A stretch of 64,000 bases of DNA from Paracoccaceae bacterium (GCA_014323795.1 JACONK010000001.1:172219-236218), one strand, 5' to 3'. Positions 8,299 to 18,648 are shown, numbered from the stretch's first letter. The notes: a model not told the origin generated them from the letters alone. Numbers and translations are program-made.

Positions 8299-9047
8299 TC
8301 GAACTGACAATAGAGGGCCCGGTGGCCCGGCTGATGGTGAACCGTCCGGAAAAGCTGAACGCGCTGACCGCCGGAATGTGTGACGCACTGATAGTCCGGT
8401 GCCGCCAGATCGAACGCAGCGGGGTGCGCCTGGTAATTCTGTCGGGCGCAGGAAAAGCGTTTTGCGTCGGCGGTGACATTGATGCATGGTCCGGTGAGAC
8501 CGCCGAAGCATTCGGCGATCATTGGGTGCGCGACGGACATTTGGCTTTTGACGCGCTGGCGCGGTTGACGGTTCCGATGATTGCGGTGCTGGATGGTCAC
8601 GTTTTGGGCGGCGGGCTGGAATTGGCAGCATGTGCCGACCTGCGCATCGCCGAAGAGCACATCAGGATTGGTCAGCCTGAAACTGGTCTGGGCATAATCC
8701 CGGGCTGGTCCGGCACTCAGCGGGCTGTGCGCCGTTTTGGAGCACAGATAATACGGCGCATGGCATTGATGGGAGAGGTGTTTGACGCCTCTGAGGCGTT
8801 GGCCCACGGGCTGGTGGATGAGGTGGTGAGCCGGGGTGCCGCACCGGCCCGTGCCGATGAAGTCGTCGCCAGGGTTCTGGGGCGCAGTGTGCATGCAACG
8901 AAGCTGACCAAGATGTTAATTAATGCGGCTGAGGGCGAGGAACGGGAACGAGTGCTGGAGGCACTTGCCGGGCGTATCGCCGCGGACACCGATGATCTGC
9001 CTGAGGGTCTTGCCGCGTTCCGTGACAAGCGCCCTCCAAACTTCTGA
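8295..9047 (+). CDS. enoyl-CoA hydratase/isomerase (crotonase family)
   Basis: 250 residues, translationally coupled to the CoA-transferase. Crotonase hallmarks are visible: NRPEKLNALT near the start, the first oxyanion-hole segment AGKAFCVGGDIDAW, the second DGHVLGGGLELAACADLRIA, then PETGLGIIPGWSGTQR in which the Glu of PETGLG is one of the usual catalytic positions. LMGEVFDASEALAHGLVDEVV follows, as in hydratases of short-chain and branched-chain enoyl-CoA. The upstream gene suggests a role in degrading an acid first activated by CoA transfer. Hydration versus isomerisation cannot be decided from sequence alone. Confidence 0.88.
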   Translation: MIELTIEGPVARLMVNRPEKLNALTAGMCDALIVRCRQIERSGVRLVILSGAGKAFCVGGDIDAWSGETAEAFGDHWVRDGHLAFDALARLTVPMIAVLDGHVLGGGLELAACADLRIAEEHIRIGQPETGLGIIPGWSGTQRAVRRFGAQIIRRMALMGEVFDASEALAHGLVDEVVSRGAAPARADEVVARVLGRSVHATKLTKMLINAAEGEERERVLEALAGRIAADTDDLPEGLAAFRDKRPPNF

Positions 9048-9540
9048 ATGAAGTAACCCTGTCCGCTATCCTGTTCATCTGCGGTCCCGTGGGTATGTCA
9101 GTGCATCCGGGAAGCAGGCACCTTAAGATGATCTGGCCGGGCTGTCCGGTAATATAGACGGGATACCCAATCTCCGGCCTCGGCAAAATGTGTCCGTCAA
9201 ACCGCCGTTGGTGTGCGTATTCCCTGATACGTTTTGGTTCGACTTTCGCGATACCTGTCTGATGGACGCAACCAATCAAAATATCCGCGTCCGGATTGCC
9301 GAAAATCTGCAGAACCGTTCGAACGGCACTCTTGACTGGTTTCGTCCAGCCTGAACGATGGTGCCGGTAGCGTCGCAATGCGGCGTCACAGCGATGTTTC
9401 TGCACGTCCCCGAAGTCTTAGGGTGCTTTTCCCATCATAATCGTAGCGATTCTGGTCGTGTCACAGACAGGAACCAGGGCCTGAAAATGCCATGTTCAAC
9501 CGAAAGAGACCGGCGCGTTAATCTGCCGCTTTTGGCAAGG
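9048..9540 (-). other. gap with an unrecognised open frame on the minus strand (8920-9405)
   Basis: A 161-codon open frame runs leftward from 9405 into the 3' end of the enoyl-CoA hydratase. Its middle part (PDADILIGCVHQTGIAKVEP, then YAHQRRFDGHILPRPEIGYP and VYITGQPGQIILRC) has an amino-acid mix that looks protein-like rather than random, whereas the part overlapping the hydratase does not. I do not recognise the family. It may be a fragment of a decayed gene; nothing else was seen in the gap. Confidence 0.3.
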
Positions 9541-10566
9541 TTATGCAGGGACGGGAACGTCTTCGCGCAACAGGCCCTTATGTTTGAGCTCGGCCCGGAA
9601 ATCCGCTGGAATCGGAAGGGTAAACCAGGCCAAGTTTTGTTTAAACTGTCGGACGTTGCGTGTGCCGGCAATGAAGGACGGGATCGCGGGATGAGCGACA
9701 ACGAATTGCAGTGCTGCTGCAGGCAGGGGCACATTGTGATTGGCGCACACCTGTTCGATCCCTGATACCCGTTCCATGATGTCGGCGGGGGCGGGACCGT
9801 AATTGTATTTGGCTCCTTCACGGGCACCGGTTGCCAAGATGCCGAAATTGAATCCGCCACCAATTGGCACAGCAGAACCGCGTTCTTCGCACAGAGGCAG
9901 GAATGTATCCTGTGCGTCCTGCTCCAGAAGCGTGTAGCGTCCGGCCAGCAGGAACGCGTCGAAATCGCGCTGTTCCAGCGTGGCTTGACAAACCTGCCAT
10001 TCGTTTACGCCAACGCCGATGGCCTTGACCACGCCTTCGTTGCGCAGCTGCTCAAGTGCCTTCCACGCGCCATCCATGGCTGTTTTGAACACTTGGGGCT
10101 GTTCGCCGCCGCGTGTGAATACGTCAATGTCGTGGATGAAGACAATATCCATACGTTCCAGCGCGAGCCGATGCAGCTGTCTTCAAAGGCGCGCATGGTT
10201 CCGTCATAGGTATAGTCAAATTCCATGAGGTTAGGTGCACCATTGACCCAGGGCGTGAAATCAATATTGGTGCGCCGGGCGGGCACGAGACGACGGCCAA
10301 CTTTTGAGGCCAGCACAAAATCATCCCGGTTCTTCCGGCGCAGTGCCTCGCCCGTGCGCAGTTCCGACAGGCCGTGGCCGTACATTAGGTGCCATTGGGT
10401 GCGGTGTCGTAGATGCGTATGCCAGAGTTCCAGGCGGTGTCGAACTTGGCATTGGCAGTCTCATCATCGATCTCATGCAGGAAGTTCCCGACGGGGGCGG
10501 TGCCGAATCCAAAGGCCGTCACTTCAAGGTCAACGCGACCGAATTTGTGTTTTTTGTCGGGTCCAT
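9541..10566 (-). pseudogene. aldo/keto reductase (D-threo-aldose/L-fucose dehydrogenase type), multiple frameshifts
   Basis: A complete AKR can be followed across different frames. It begins MDPTK with a very good AAGGAGGAAAC ribosome site, is thrown out of frame within an A-run near 10545, continues as VTAFGFGTAPVGNFL to IYDTAP, shifts near 10390 into MYGHGLSELRTGEALR and VLASKVGRRLVP, and shifts again near 10175 into LALERMDIVFIHDID. The rest is open to the stop at 9541, with GVGVNEWQVC, LLAGRYTLLEQ and PSFIAGTRN. The order and spacing are those of D-threo-aldose 1-dehydrogenases. At least three single-base indels make a functional product unlikely unless the sequence has errors. Divergent from the acyl-CoA dehydrogenase remnant. 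Confidence 0.85.
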
Positions 10567-10592
10567 TTCCGTTTCCTCCTTATCAACGCACC

Positions 10593-11706
10593 ATGCGCAC
10601 AGGCAACCACCTCCATCCGTACCGGAAATCGCCCCTGGCCGAAGAACTGGACCGGGAAGAGCGATTCCCGGTCGAGATTTATGACCAGATGGCGGTGCTG
10701 GGCTTGTTCGGGATTTGTGTCCCTGAGGCAATGGGGGGCCGGGTCTTGATACGTTGGCATATGCGGTTGTGATGGAAGAACTGTCGTGTGGCTATGCATC
10801 GATCGCGGATCAATGCGGGTTGGTGGATCTGATATCGACTCTGCTCGTTGCCCATGGGACCGATGAACAGCAGGCCCAATGGCTGCCCGGTATCCTTTCT
10901 GCGAAGACCAGGGTCGCCTATTGCATCACGGAACCGGAGGCAGGCACCGACGTGTCCGGCATGCGCACCACTGCCGTGAGCGATGGGGAGGCCCGGGTGC
11001 TGAACGGGGGCAAAATCTGGATTCATAATGCCCCTGTGGCGGATGTGGGATTCGTCCTTGCCCGAACCGACCCGGAGGCAGGGCATCGCGGTATGTCGGT
11101 CTTCATCGTCGATTTTCACGCCAAGGGCGTTGTCCGCGGGCCAAAGGAGCACAAGATGGGCCGGCGTGCGAACCAGGTTGGGTCGCTCAATTTTGACAAT
11201 GTGAAATTACCCGCCGAGGCACTGCTGGGGAGAGAGGGCCGCGGCTTTCACATAATGATGAGCGTACTTGATAAGGGGCGGGTGGGGATTGCCGCACTTG
11301 CCGTCGGAATCGGGCAGGCGGGACTTGAGGCAGGGGTAGCTTATGCTGCTCAACGCAAGCAGTTCAGGAAATCCATCGCAGACTTTCAAGGTGTCCAATG
11401 GCTCTTGGAAGATATCGCAAAGGATGTAGAAGCTGCCCGGTTGCTCGTGCATTCGGCGGCCCGTAAACTTGATGCTGGTGCCGATGCGACAAAAGCCTGT
11501 TCAATGGCAAAATGTTTTGCGAGTGATATGGCGGTGGCACGGTCAGCGGATGCAGTGCAGATTTTTGGAGGTTCCGGCTATATCCGGGGGGCGAGGTTGA
11601 ACGGCTCTATCGTGACGCCAGGAACACGCAGATATACGAAGGCACCAATCAAATCCAGCGCATGATCATCGCCCGTGAATTAATGGCAAAAGGGGTAGGT
11701 GCATGA
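10593..11706 (+). pseudogene. acyl-CoA dehydrogenase, frameshifted at two G6 runs
   Basis: Three frames must be joined. LAEELDREERFPVEIYDQM to GICVPEAMGG is followed by a frame change at the G6 run near 10735, then GLDTLAYAVVMEELSCGYAS onward. The flavin/substrate motifs AYCITEPEAGTDVSG and DRGMSVFIVDF-like (HRGMSVFIVDF) are intact, as is AYAAQRKQF. At a second G6 run near 11591 the frame changes again; only the shifted frame carries the conserved ending [20 protein letters not shown] and [10 protein letters not shown], with a TGA at 11704-11706 overlapping the next ATG (ATGA). Both runs read correctly if one G is added. The first 15-20 codons are also degraded and the original start is not identifiable. 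Confidence 0.88.
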
Positions 11707-12461
11707 CAGGTGTGGTGCTTGTGACCGGATCTTCGCGCGGGATTGGGCTTGCTGCGGCGGAAGCGTTGGCACGCGAAGGTTTTGCAGTGGCGGTGAACGC
11801 CCCGACTGAGGCGGAATTGAGCAATGCGGTGGCCCGGCTCAAAGCCCTGGGTGCGCACTATGTGGTTGCGCCTTTCGATGTCACGGAAATTGCGGCCCAT
11901 GGCGGGGTGCTGGCCAGGGTCGAAGAGGCTTTGGGACCGCTTACGACACTGGTGAACAATGCGGGCGTCGGGGTGATGTCACGCGGGGACATGCTCGATG
12001 TGACCGAAGAGAGTTACGATCGCTGTATGGCCGTCAATACGAAGGCGTTGTTCTTCCTCAGTCAGGCATTCGCCAAACGTCTTCTGGCACACGAACGGCA
12101 GGGGTTTTGTTCTATCGTCAATGTCACGTCGTCCAATTCGGTCGCGGTTGCCGCGCCCCGATCTGAGTATTGTGTGTCCAAAGCGGCGGCAGCGATGGTT
12201 TCCAAGGCACTCGCTGTGCGGCTCGGTCCAGAGAATATTGCCGTGTATGATGTGCAGCCCGGCCTGATCGCCACCGATATGACCGCACCTGTTATCAAAA
12301 AGTACGAACAGCTTGCCAAAGATGGGCTGACGCTCATGCCGCGCGTGGGCCAGCCTGAGGATATAGGCACGGTTATCGCGTCTCTTGCCACAGGCAGGTT
12401 GCCCTATACGACCGGGCAGGCTGTTTCCGCGGATGGCGGCATGCTTGTCCCCCGTTTCTAG
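11703..12461 (+). CDS. short-chain dehydrogenase/reductase (3-ketoacyl reductase-like)
   Basis: 252 residues, classical SDR. The NAD(P)-binding [10 protein letters not shown] is at residues 8-17, NNAG at about 89-92, the catalytic Ser in VNVTSSNS, and Tyr/Lys in EYCVSKAAA. The ending [19 protein letters not shown] is typical of FabG-like proteins. Gly-rich loop and catalytic residues are complete, so the enzyme should be active. The ATG overlaps the acyl-CoA dehydrogenase stop, placing it in the same former operon. Proposed to oxidise or reduce a hydroxy/keto intermediate, possibly sugar-derived given the DUF993 and TIM-barrel genes downstream; specificity is inferred only. Confidence 0.87.
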   Translation: MTGVVLVTGSSRGIGLAAAEALAREGFAVAVNAPTEAELSNAVARLKALGAHYVVAPFDVTEIAAHGGVLARVEEALGPLTTLVNNAGVGVMSRGDMLDVTEESYDRCMAVNTKALFFLSQAFAKRLLAHERQGFCSIVNVTSSNSVAVAAPRSEYCVSKAAAAMVSKALAVRLGPENIAVYDVQPGLIATDMTAPVIKKYEQLAKDGLTLMPRVGQPEDIGTVIASLATGRLPYTTGQAVSADGGMLVPRF

Positions 12462-13429
12462 GTGTTCCTTCGGGAAGATTCGCCTTTCCGGCACTACCTT
12501 CCGGTTCTGGTCCTGGAATCGCAGAGGCGATGGATACGGCGCAGCGGGGCATGGGGCTCGACTTGGCCCGGTGCACTGGACTTGATCACGCGTACGAAAG
12601 CGAACCTGCCTGATGCGCTTGTTTTCAACGGCTGCGGGAAGGACCGGCTTCACCCCGGTGACGCCGAGGGCATGAATGATGGTGATCGCCGCCTGTTTAG
12701 GGCAGTTGGAAGCAATCCGGATGGTCGGCGGACGCATCATCATGATGGCGTCCCGGGCACTCGCACGGGGTAGCCGCATCACCCGCAGATTACCGGACCG
12801 TCTATGCCAGGGTACCTGATGCCTGCGATCAGCCCGTTATCCTGCACTGGTCGGGGCAGATGCTTGAACCGGCACTTGCCGTGCTATTGGGGTGGCCCCG
12901 GTTGCAAGACCCGGATCGCGGACAATGCTTCCAGGGTGGACAGAATCAGGATTTCTTTTCCGGATAAGGGGACGAGGAGATCACCATGCGGCGGTGTCTG
13001 CCGGATGGTGTGAAAATGTATACAGGGGATGATTTCAATTATCCTGGATTGATCGGAGGCGATGATCAGGGATTTTCCCATGCACTCCCGGGCATTTTCG
13101 GTCCATTGGCCCCGGCATCGGCTTATGCAGTTTCCAAATTGTCCGAAGGCGACGCCGCGACGTTCCGCGCAACGCCGGGTTCGACCGTACCCATGGCACA
13201 GCAGATTTTTCGGTTCCCAGCACAACACTACAGCACGGGAATTATGTTCCCGGCATGGCTAAACGGGTTTCAGAAACCATTTCATTGTGTCGACCGGCGC
13301 ACAAGCAGCGCGGCCTTGCCGGATTTTATCATGCCCTTCGGACAGGCAGATGAATGCGGTCTTCTGCGCGATTGCGAAATGGCTGTGGCCCGCATGAAGG
13401 GCCTATCGGGGTTCTATGGCGTTACGTGA
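12462..13429 (+). pseudogene. DUF993 (dihydrodipicolinate synthase-like) gene, heavily frameshifted
   Basis: No single frame is long, but pieces in all three frames line up in order with DUF993 proteins: GIAEAMDTAQRGMGLDLAR near 12530, LGQLEAIRMVGGRII followed by MMASRALARG near 12700-12770, a DYRTVYARV to VILHWSGQMLEPALAVLLGW stretch near 12790-12890, and an intact C-terminal part from 12986 (RRCLPDGVKMYTGDDFNYP to GLLRDCEMAVARM). DUF993 proteins are TIM-barrel aldolase-like enzymes usually found beside oxidoreductases and sugar isomerases, as here. At least four frame changes and one stop show it is dead. It overlaps the start of the following isomerase gene. Confidence 0.82.
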
Positions 13430-14261
13430 CTTTTCCTGTAATCTGAATGCACTGGCACTCAACACCGCGACGCTTGGTCATAACCTTGAGGGCTACGGTG
13501 CGGGTTGGTCACCCGAACAGGTGATCGACGCCTGTGCAGAACGAGGGTATGGCGGAATCGTGTTCTGGCGGCGCGAGATCGGGGACCGGGCAATCGAGAT
13601 AGGCAACCGGGTTCGCGCTGCGGGCATGGAGGTGACAGGATTGTGCCGCACACCCTACCTCACAGGCCGGGAGGCGGGCAACGAGTATGAGATCAAGGGC
13701 AGCATCGACATGGCCGCTGGTTTGGGTACTGAAGTTCTTACAATCGTCACAGGCGGGACAGAACCGGGCGGCAAGGGCGTGGTGGAGTGCCAGAAGTGCC
13801 TGGCGGAACGACTGGCATCCTTTGTGCCCTACGCGAAAGCGAGAGGTGTGAAATTGGCACTTGAGCCGCTGAACCCGATGTTCGGCGGCAGTCGCACATG
13901 CATCTTTACCGTGGCAGATGCACTGGCCGTCTGTGAAATGGTCGGGTCAGATCAGATCGGTATCGCTGTTGATGTTTATCACGTCTGGTGGGATCGCCTG
14001 ATCAGTGCGAGCCTTTCTCAGGCACAAGGCCGCATCTTTGGTTATCATTTATGTGACTGGCTGGAATACACGACCGATATGTTGCTGGATCGCGGGATGA
14101 TGGGGGATGGCGTTGCGGATTTGAAAGGCCTTCGCACTATGGTTGAGGCGACCGGCTATGCGGGGCGGTGTGAAGTGGAAATTTTCAGCCGCCATTGGTG
14201 GGCGCAAGACCCCGCTTATGTTCTCGACGTGATTGTTGATCGATTCCGGACAGTTTGCTGA
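13416..14261 (+). CDS. sugar phosphate isomerase/epimerase (xylose-isomerase-like TIM barrel)
   Basis: 281 residues of an AP_endonuc_2/xylose-isomerase-like TIM barrel. Metal- and substrate-site segments are visible: KLALEPLNPMF (Glu), IGIAVDVYHVWWD (Asp and His), GYHLCDW (His, Asp), and CEVEIFSRHWW (Glu). These form the usual divalent-metal site of sugar epimerases and 2-keto-inositol dehydratase-like enzymes. Partners of this type next to a DUF993 gene suggest cyclitol or sugar catabolism. The start overlaps the end of the DUF993 remnant by 14 bp. The gene itself shows no defect. Confidence 0.82.
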   Translation: MALRDFSCNLNALALNTATLGHNLEGYGAGWSPEQVIDACAERGYGGIVFWRREIGDRAIEIGNRVRAAGMEVTGLCRTPYLTGREAGNEYEIKGSIDMAAGLGTEVLTIVTGGTEPGGKGVVECQKCLAERLASFVPYAKARGVKLALEPLNPMFGGSRTCIFTVADALAVCEMVGSDQIGIAVDVYHVWWDRLISASLSQAQGRIFGYHLCDWLEYTTDMLLDRGMMGDGVADLKGLRTMVEATGYAGRCEVEIFSRHWWAQDPAYVLDVIVDRFRTVC

Positions 14262-14600
14262 ATTAATACGGGTGCAGGGGCACTCTCAACTGCCCTTGCC
14301 GGACCGATAGCCGTCTGTTCCATGCGCCACATCCGGCCGCAATCTCTGACCTTCGCGACAAACAGGCGGTTTGATGCAACAGTCCGGCCAAGATGAATAA
14401 AGTCTGGCGTCTCAGCATACGTCCTAATCCTGGTAGCAGACTCATGGGAGGAAAAGAAGGCCCTGAACCGCACGGCTTTGGATTTTATATCGGTGGGCAA
14501 GTCCGTGCCCGCGGGCCCATTGCCTTGGGCACAGGACGCACACCCGCATCCGGGCCCGGTGGCCCCTTGCGTTCGGGTGGCCGGTGCGCGACAGGGGGCC
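14262..14600. other. no confident gene
   Basis: An in-frame extension of rnhB reaches 14478 but encodes a Pro/Ala-rich stretch that does not resemble ribonuclease HII. No RNA gene was recognised; the promoter of the rnhB-ccrM pair probably lies here. Confidence 0.45.
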
Positions 14601-15221
14601 ATGGACCCGACGATTGAGGCCCGGCTGCGCCAGGAATTTCCCGCCATTGCCGGCGTGGATGAGGTGGGCCGCGGACCCTGGGCCGGGCCGGTCACGGCTG
14701 CCGCTGTGGTGCTGGACCGGGGCAATATCCCGCCCGGGATGATGGATTCCAAAAAACTGGGTGCCCGGGCCCGGGCAGCACGGTCAGCGGAGATCCATGC
14801 CACGGCCCAGGTATCCATCGCGCATGTCGGTGTGGCGCAGATCGACCGGCTCAATATCCTGCGGGCAAGCCTGCTGGCCATGCGCCGTGCCGTGGAAGGG
14901 CTGCCGCAGGTGCCCGACCTGGCCCTGATCGATGGGTGTCACCTGCCTGACGGCCTGCCGTGCAAGGCACTGGCACTGATCAGGGGGGACGCACGGGCGG
15001 AAAGCGTCGCGGCGGCGTCCATCGTGGCAAAGGTGGCACGGGATGCGATTATGGGGGCACTTTCGCAACAGTATCCCGGTTACGGCTGGGAAACCAACGC
15101 CGGTTACGGCACTGCGGCTCACCGTGCCGGGCTGGACAGCCTGGGGGTGACACCACATCATCGGCGTTCCTTCAGGCCGATACACAACATCTTGTGTGCC
15201 CGGAAAATACTAAACACCTGA
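14601..15221 (+). CDS. rnhB: ribonuclease HII
   Basis: 206 residues from MDPTIEARL. It cleaves RNA-DNA hybrids and removes single ribonucleotides from DNA. The DEDD metal-binding set is visible: AGVDEVGRGPWAGPVTAAAV (Asp, Glu), LIDGCHLP (Asp), and SVAAASIVAKVARDAIM (the SIxAKVxRD motif). The C-terminal GYGTAAHRAGLDSLGVTPHHRRSF is standard. The start at 14601 has AGGGGG just upstream and matches the usual family start; the longer frame from 14478 is rejected. Followed closely by ccrM, an order conserved in Rhodobacterales. Confidence 0.95.
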   Translation: MDPTIEARLRQEFPAIAGVDEVGRGPWAGPVTAAAVVLDRGNIPPGMMDSKKLGARARAARSAEIHATAQVSIAHVGVAQIDRLNILRASLLAMRRAVEGLPQVPDLALIDGCHLPDGLPCKALALIRGDARAESVAAASIVAKVARDAIMGALSQQYPGYGWETNAGYGTAAHRAGLDSLGVTPHHRRSFRPIHNILCARKILNT

Positions 15222-15224
15222 TTC
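15220..15224. promoter_or_regulatory. GANTC site between rnhB and ccrM
   Basis: GATTC overlaps the end of the rnhB stop codon, about 90 bp before the ccrM start. GANTC is the target of CcrM, and in Caulobacter such sites in the ccrM promoter make expression depend on methylation state. A regulatory role here is inference; the site could be chance. Confidence 0.35.
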
Positions 15225-15296
15225 GAAAACCTTTTGACCTGCGCCCCGGCCTGCGGCATGGTCGGGGCAACGACGCCAAAAATGGCGCACAGATGA

Positions 15297-16418
<1,122 letters not shown>

Positions 16419-16465
16419 AATCAACGGTGTCCGGCCGCGCCACAGGGCAGGCCGGGCCGGGAAAC

Positions 16466-16488
16466 GCCGGGCCGGACAGAGGCCCGGC
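16466..16488. terminator. GC-rich hairpin between convergent genes
   Basis: GCCGGGCC (16466-16473) pairs with GGCCCGGC (16481-16488) around a 7-base loop; neighbouring repeats of the same bases allow alternative pairings. It lies between ccrM and the convergent lipoprotein gene. There is no U-tract on either side, so it may act as a bidirectional but weak terminator. Confidence 0.5.
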
Positions 16489-16509
16489 CCGGCGCATGTT
16501 GCGGCGGGG

Positions 16510-17747
16510 TTACTGCTTCTTCGCGCCGTAGGCCCCGACGATGCCCTGCTGTTCAAAGACCCCGGCGGTTTCCGCGTGGCCTGTGCCGTAAAAGGCACCC
16601 TCAATCTTGTCGGCACCTGCGCCTTGCCGATATCTGCCGTTATTTCTAACTGGCACATCCCGGAACCGGACCTCCGTCACACTGTGGGCGGTGTTGCGGT
16701 CAAGGTTTTTGATGTCGCTGAAAGTGGCGTCGATCTGATTATCGGCGGCGGTGAATGTCAGCGTTGCATCCCCCTGCAGCAGGTTGTCGCGTTGCGGCAG
16801 GTCAGGAGCGCAACTCCTACCAGCGAAAACGGCACATGCTTCATTCCCTTGAAGCAGATTATTGCCGTCTTGCGCCCCCGTGCCGACCATCAGGCCGCGC
16901 CAGGTGGCATCAGCCGCGGGGGCGGAGCCGGTCAGGTCGCCCAACGCGCCTGCGCCACTGCTGCCAACACCGCGCGTATTGGCCCCGGTTTCTACGGCAA
17001 AGCTGCTTTCGTCCATCCACGCGCCATAAATCCGGTAGTTTGATCGAACAGTCCCGCCTATAGTTGTGACACTATTTTGGACACGAGTTTCTGTAGTGTC
17101 GATGCGACGCCTTGTCAGCACCGAACGGGCAGTCTGTTCGGTCAACGTTATGCTTGCGCCAGTCGACTGAGCCTGTTCCAAGGAACCGAGAGTGCCCGTG
17201 CTGATGAGATTCTCGCCACAAAAGCGGCAGGTCGACCTTTGAGCCCGCTCTAGAGCGTCTTGCTGCCTCGCTTGCCTGCGGGCTTCAGGGTCTTTCTCTT
17301 CAGTGACGGGGCGGGGTGATGAACTGGTTGAACCGCCGCCTGAATCAGATGTGTCGTCCTCTCCGGTCGAGGTAGAGTCCACCATACTGGTTGAACCGCC
17401 GCCTGAATCAGATGTGTCGTCCTCTCCGGTCGAGGCAGAGTCCACCATACTGGTGGAACCGCCGCTTGAACCAGATGTGTCGTCCCCTCCGGTCGAGGCA
17501 GAGTCCACCATACTGGTGGAACCGCCGCCTGAACCAGATGTGTCGTCCCCTCCGGTCGAGGCAGAGTCCATCATACTGGTTGAACCGCCGCCTGAATCAG
17601 ATGTGTCGTCCCCTCCGGTCGAGGCAGAGTCCATCATACTGGTTGAACTGCTGGTTGGGTTACTGGTTGTCCCCCCCCCGAACTGCCGCAGGCAGACAGG
17701 CCGCACAAAAGCGCAAGGGCCGATACGGTTGTGACAAGTCTTTTCAT
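16510..17747 (-). CDS. TbpB-like surface lipoprotein with 21-residue repeats; start out of frame at a G9 tract
   Basis: From the ATG at 17747 the frame gives MKRLVTTVSALALLCG and lipobox LSAC, but at the nine-G run (17679-17671) it continues QPVTQPAVQPV to a stop. The long frame downstream is one base off; ten Gs would join them into about 412 residues. That frame holds five 21-residue Ser/Thr/Gly/Asp repeats (type STSMMDSASTGGDDTSDSGG), a charged coiled stretch with a CRFCG pair, and a C-terminal domain with SNYRIYGAWMDESSFAV and the ending IEGAFYGTGHAETAGVFEQQ then GIVGAYGAKKQ. That ending is typical of transferrin-binding-protein-B-like/Slam-dependent beta-barrel lipoproteins. The gene is thus either switched off by slipped-strand mispairing, decayed, or affected by a homopolymer sequencing error. 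Ligand unknown. SD AAAGGAAG precedes the ATG. Confidence 0.8.
17324..17638 (-). repeat. five tandem 63-bp repeats inside the lipoprotein gene
   Basis: Units begin at 17324, 17387, 17450, 17513 and 17576, each 63 bp, with a partial sixth from 17639. They differ at a few positions (for example GAATCAG/GAACCAG and TCCACCAT/TCCATCAT). Each encodes a 21-residue acidic Ser/Gly linker between the lipid anchor and the folded domain. Copy number is a multiple of three bases, so gain or loss changes length without shifting frame. Confidence 0.95.
17671..17679 (-). repeat. homopolymer tract of nine G (minus strand)
   Basis: Nine consecutive C on the plus strand, located 20-odd codons after the lipoprotein start, just past the lipobox Cys. 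With nine bases the gene stops after eleven more codons; with ten (or seven) the full protein is restored. Position within the early coding region is typical of phase-variable contingency loci. Confidence 0.85.
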
Positions 17748-17830
17748 AGAAGCTTCCTTTATGCTTCTGTGGTTTTGTTTGTGGCCACGAAGAAACCACC
17801 TGTCGTGCCCAAGTCAAGCGGAAAATCACG
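17748..17830 (-). promoter_or_regulatory. upstream region shared with the left-edge paralogue
   Basis: Contains CGCTTGACTTGG then CACGACA (about 17820-17800) and ACAAACAAAACCAC, both matching the region upstream of the gene at 1-100. TTGACT at 17817-17812 may be a -35 element about 70 bp before the start. The similarity indicates duplication of promoter plus gene. Confidence 0.45.
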
Positions 17831-17886
17831 CCCGCAGGACCGGATTTGGGGGCAGGGTGCATGCGGGCGCGGGGCCACAGACAGGC

Positions 17887-18648
17887 TTATATCGCCAGGT
17901 ATTCGTGTCGCAGTTCCGTGTTATCAAGCACCTCTTTCGCGGTGCCGTCAAAGACCAGCCGGCCAGTGTCAAGGATTACCGCCCGGTCGGCAAGGTTCAG
18001 TGCCGCAACGGCGTTCTGTTCCACAATCACGCAGGTGATGCCCTGTTCCCGGATATGCTGCAGGGTTTTTTCAATTTCCTGCACGATTACCGGGGCGAGC
18101 CCTTCGTACGGCTCATCCAGCAGCAGCAGTTTGATGTCCCGTGCCAGCGCGCGGCCGATGGCCAGCATCTGCTGTTCGCCCCCGGACAGGGTCGTGCCCT
18201 CCTGCCTGCGGCGTTCGCCGAGGCGCGGGAACAGGCCGTAAATCCGGTCAAGCGACCAGCCGGCGGGCTTTTCAATCTGGGCAAGTTTGAGGTTTTCCTC
18301 CACCGTCAGGCCCTGGATGATGCGCCGGTCCTCCGGCACCAGGCCGAGGCCTGCCTGGCTGGCCTGATGGGCCTTCATCGTGTGCAGCGGCTGGTGATCA
18401 AGCCAGATTTCCCCATGGGTGACCATCGGGTCATCCAGCCGGGCAATCGCCCGCAGGGCAGAGGTTTTGCCCGCCCCGTTGCGTCCCAAAAGGGCAAGGA
18501 TCTCACCTTCGTGGATGTTCAGGGAGATACCTTGCACGATATAGCTTTCGCCATAATAGGCGTGCATGTCCCAAGCCGAGAAATAAGCGGGCGCGGTGGC
18601 TGCGTGATTGGCGTTCTTCTCTTTCATCGGCAAACTCCCGTCCGGCAT
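17887..18648 (-). CDS. livF: branched-chain/amide ABC transporter ATP-binding protein LivF
   Basis: 253 residues, a cytoplasmic ATPase of the HAAT uptake family. Walker A GRNGAGKTS is at about 55-63, signature TLSGGEQQMLAIGRAL at about 154-169, and Walker B LLLLDEPYEGLAP follows, where the EGLAP after Walker B is diagnostic of LivF rather than LivG. The start overlaps the stop of livG by one base (TGATG). Energises import with LivG for the LivHM channel. The first 25 residues are variable; an internal ATG (MKEKN) at residue 8 is an alternative start. Confidence 0.93.
   Translation of the reverse strand: MPDGSLPMKEKNANHAATAPAYFSAWDMHAYYGESYIVQGISLNIHEGEILALLGRNGAGKTSALRAIARLDDPMVTHGEIWLDHQPLHTMKAHQASQAGLGLVPEDRRIIQGLTVEENLKLAQIEKPAGWSLDRIYGLFPRLGERRRQEGTTLSGGEQQMLAIGRALARDIKLLLLDEPYEGLAPVIVQEIEKTLQHIREQGITCVIVEQNAVAALNLADRAVILDTGRLVFDGTAKEVLDNTELRHEYLAI

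Noticed and set aside
9541-13429. Programmed frameshifting as explanation for the interrupted genes
   Set aside because: The shifts occur at many unrelated positions, lack slippery-site plus structure context and affect several genes; decay or sequence error is simpler.
17303-17734. Plus-strand proline/valine-rich repeat protein (143 codons) across the 63-bp repeats
   Set aside because: It is the antisense of the lipoprotein repeat region; the minus strand has the signal peptide, ribosome site and a recognisable C-terminal domain.
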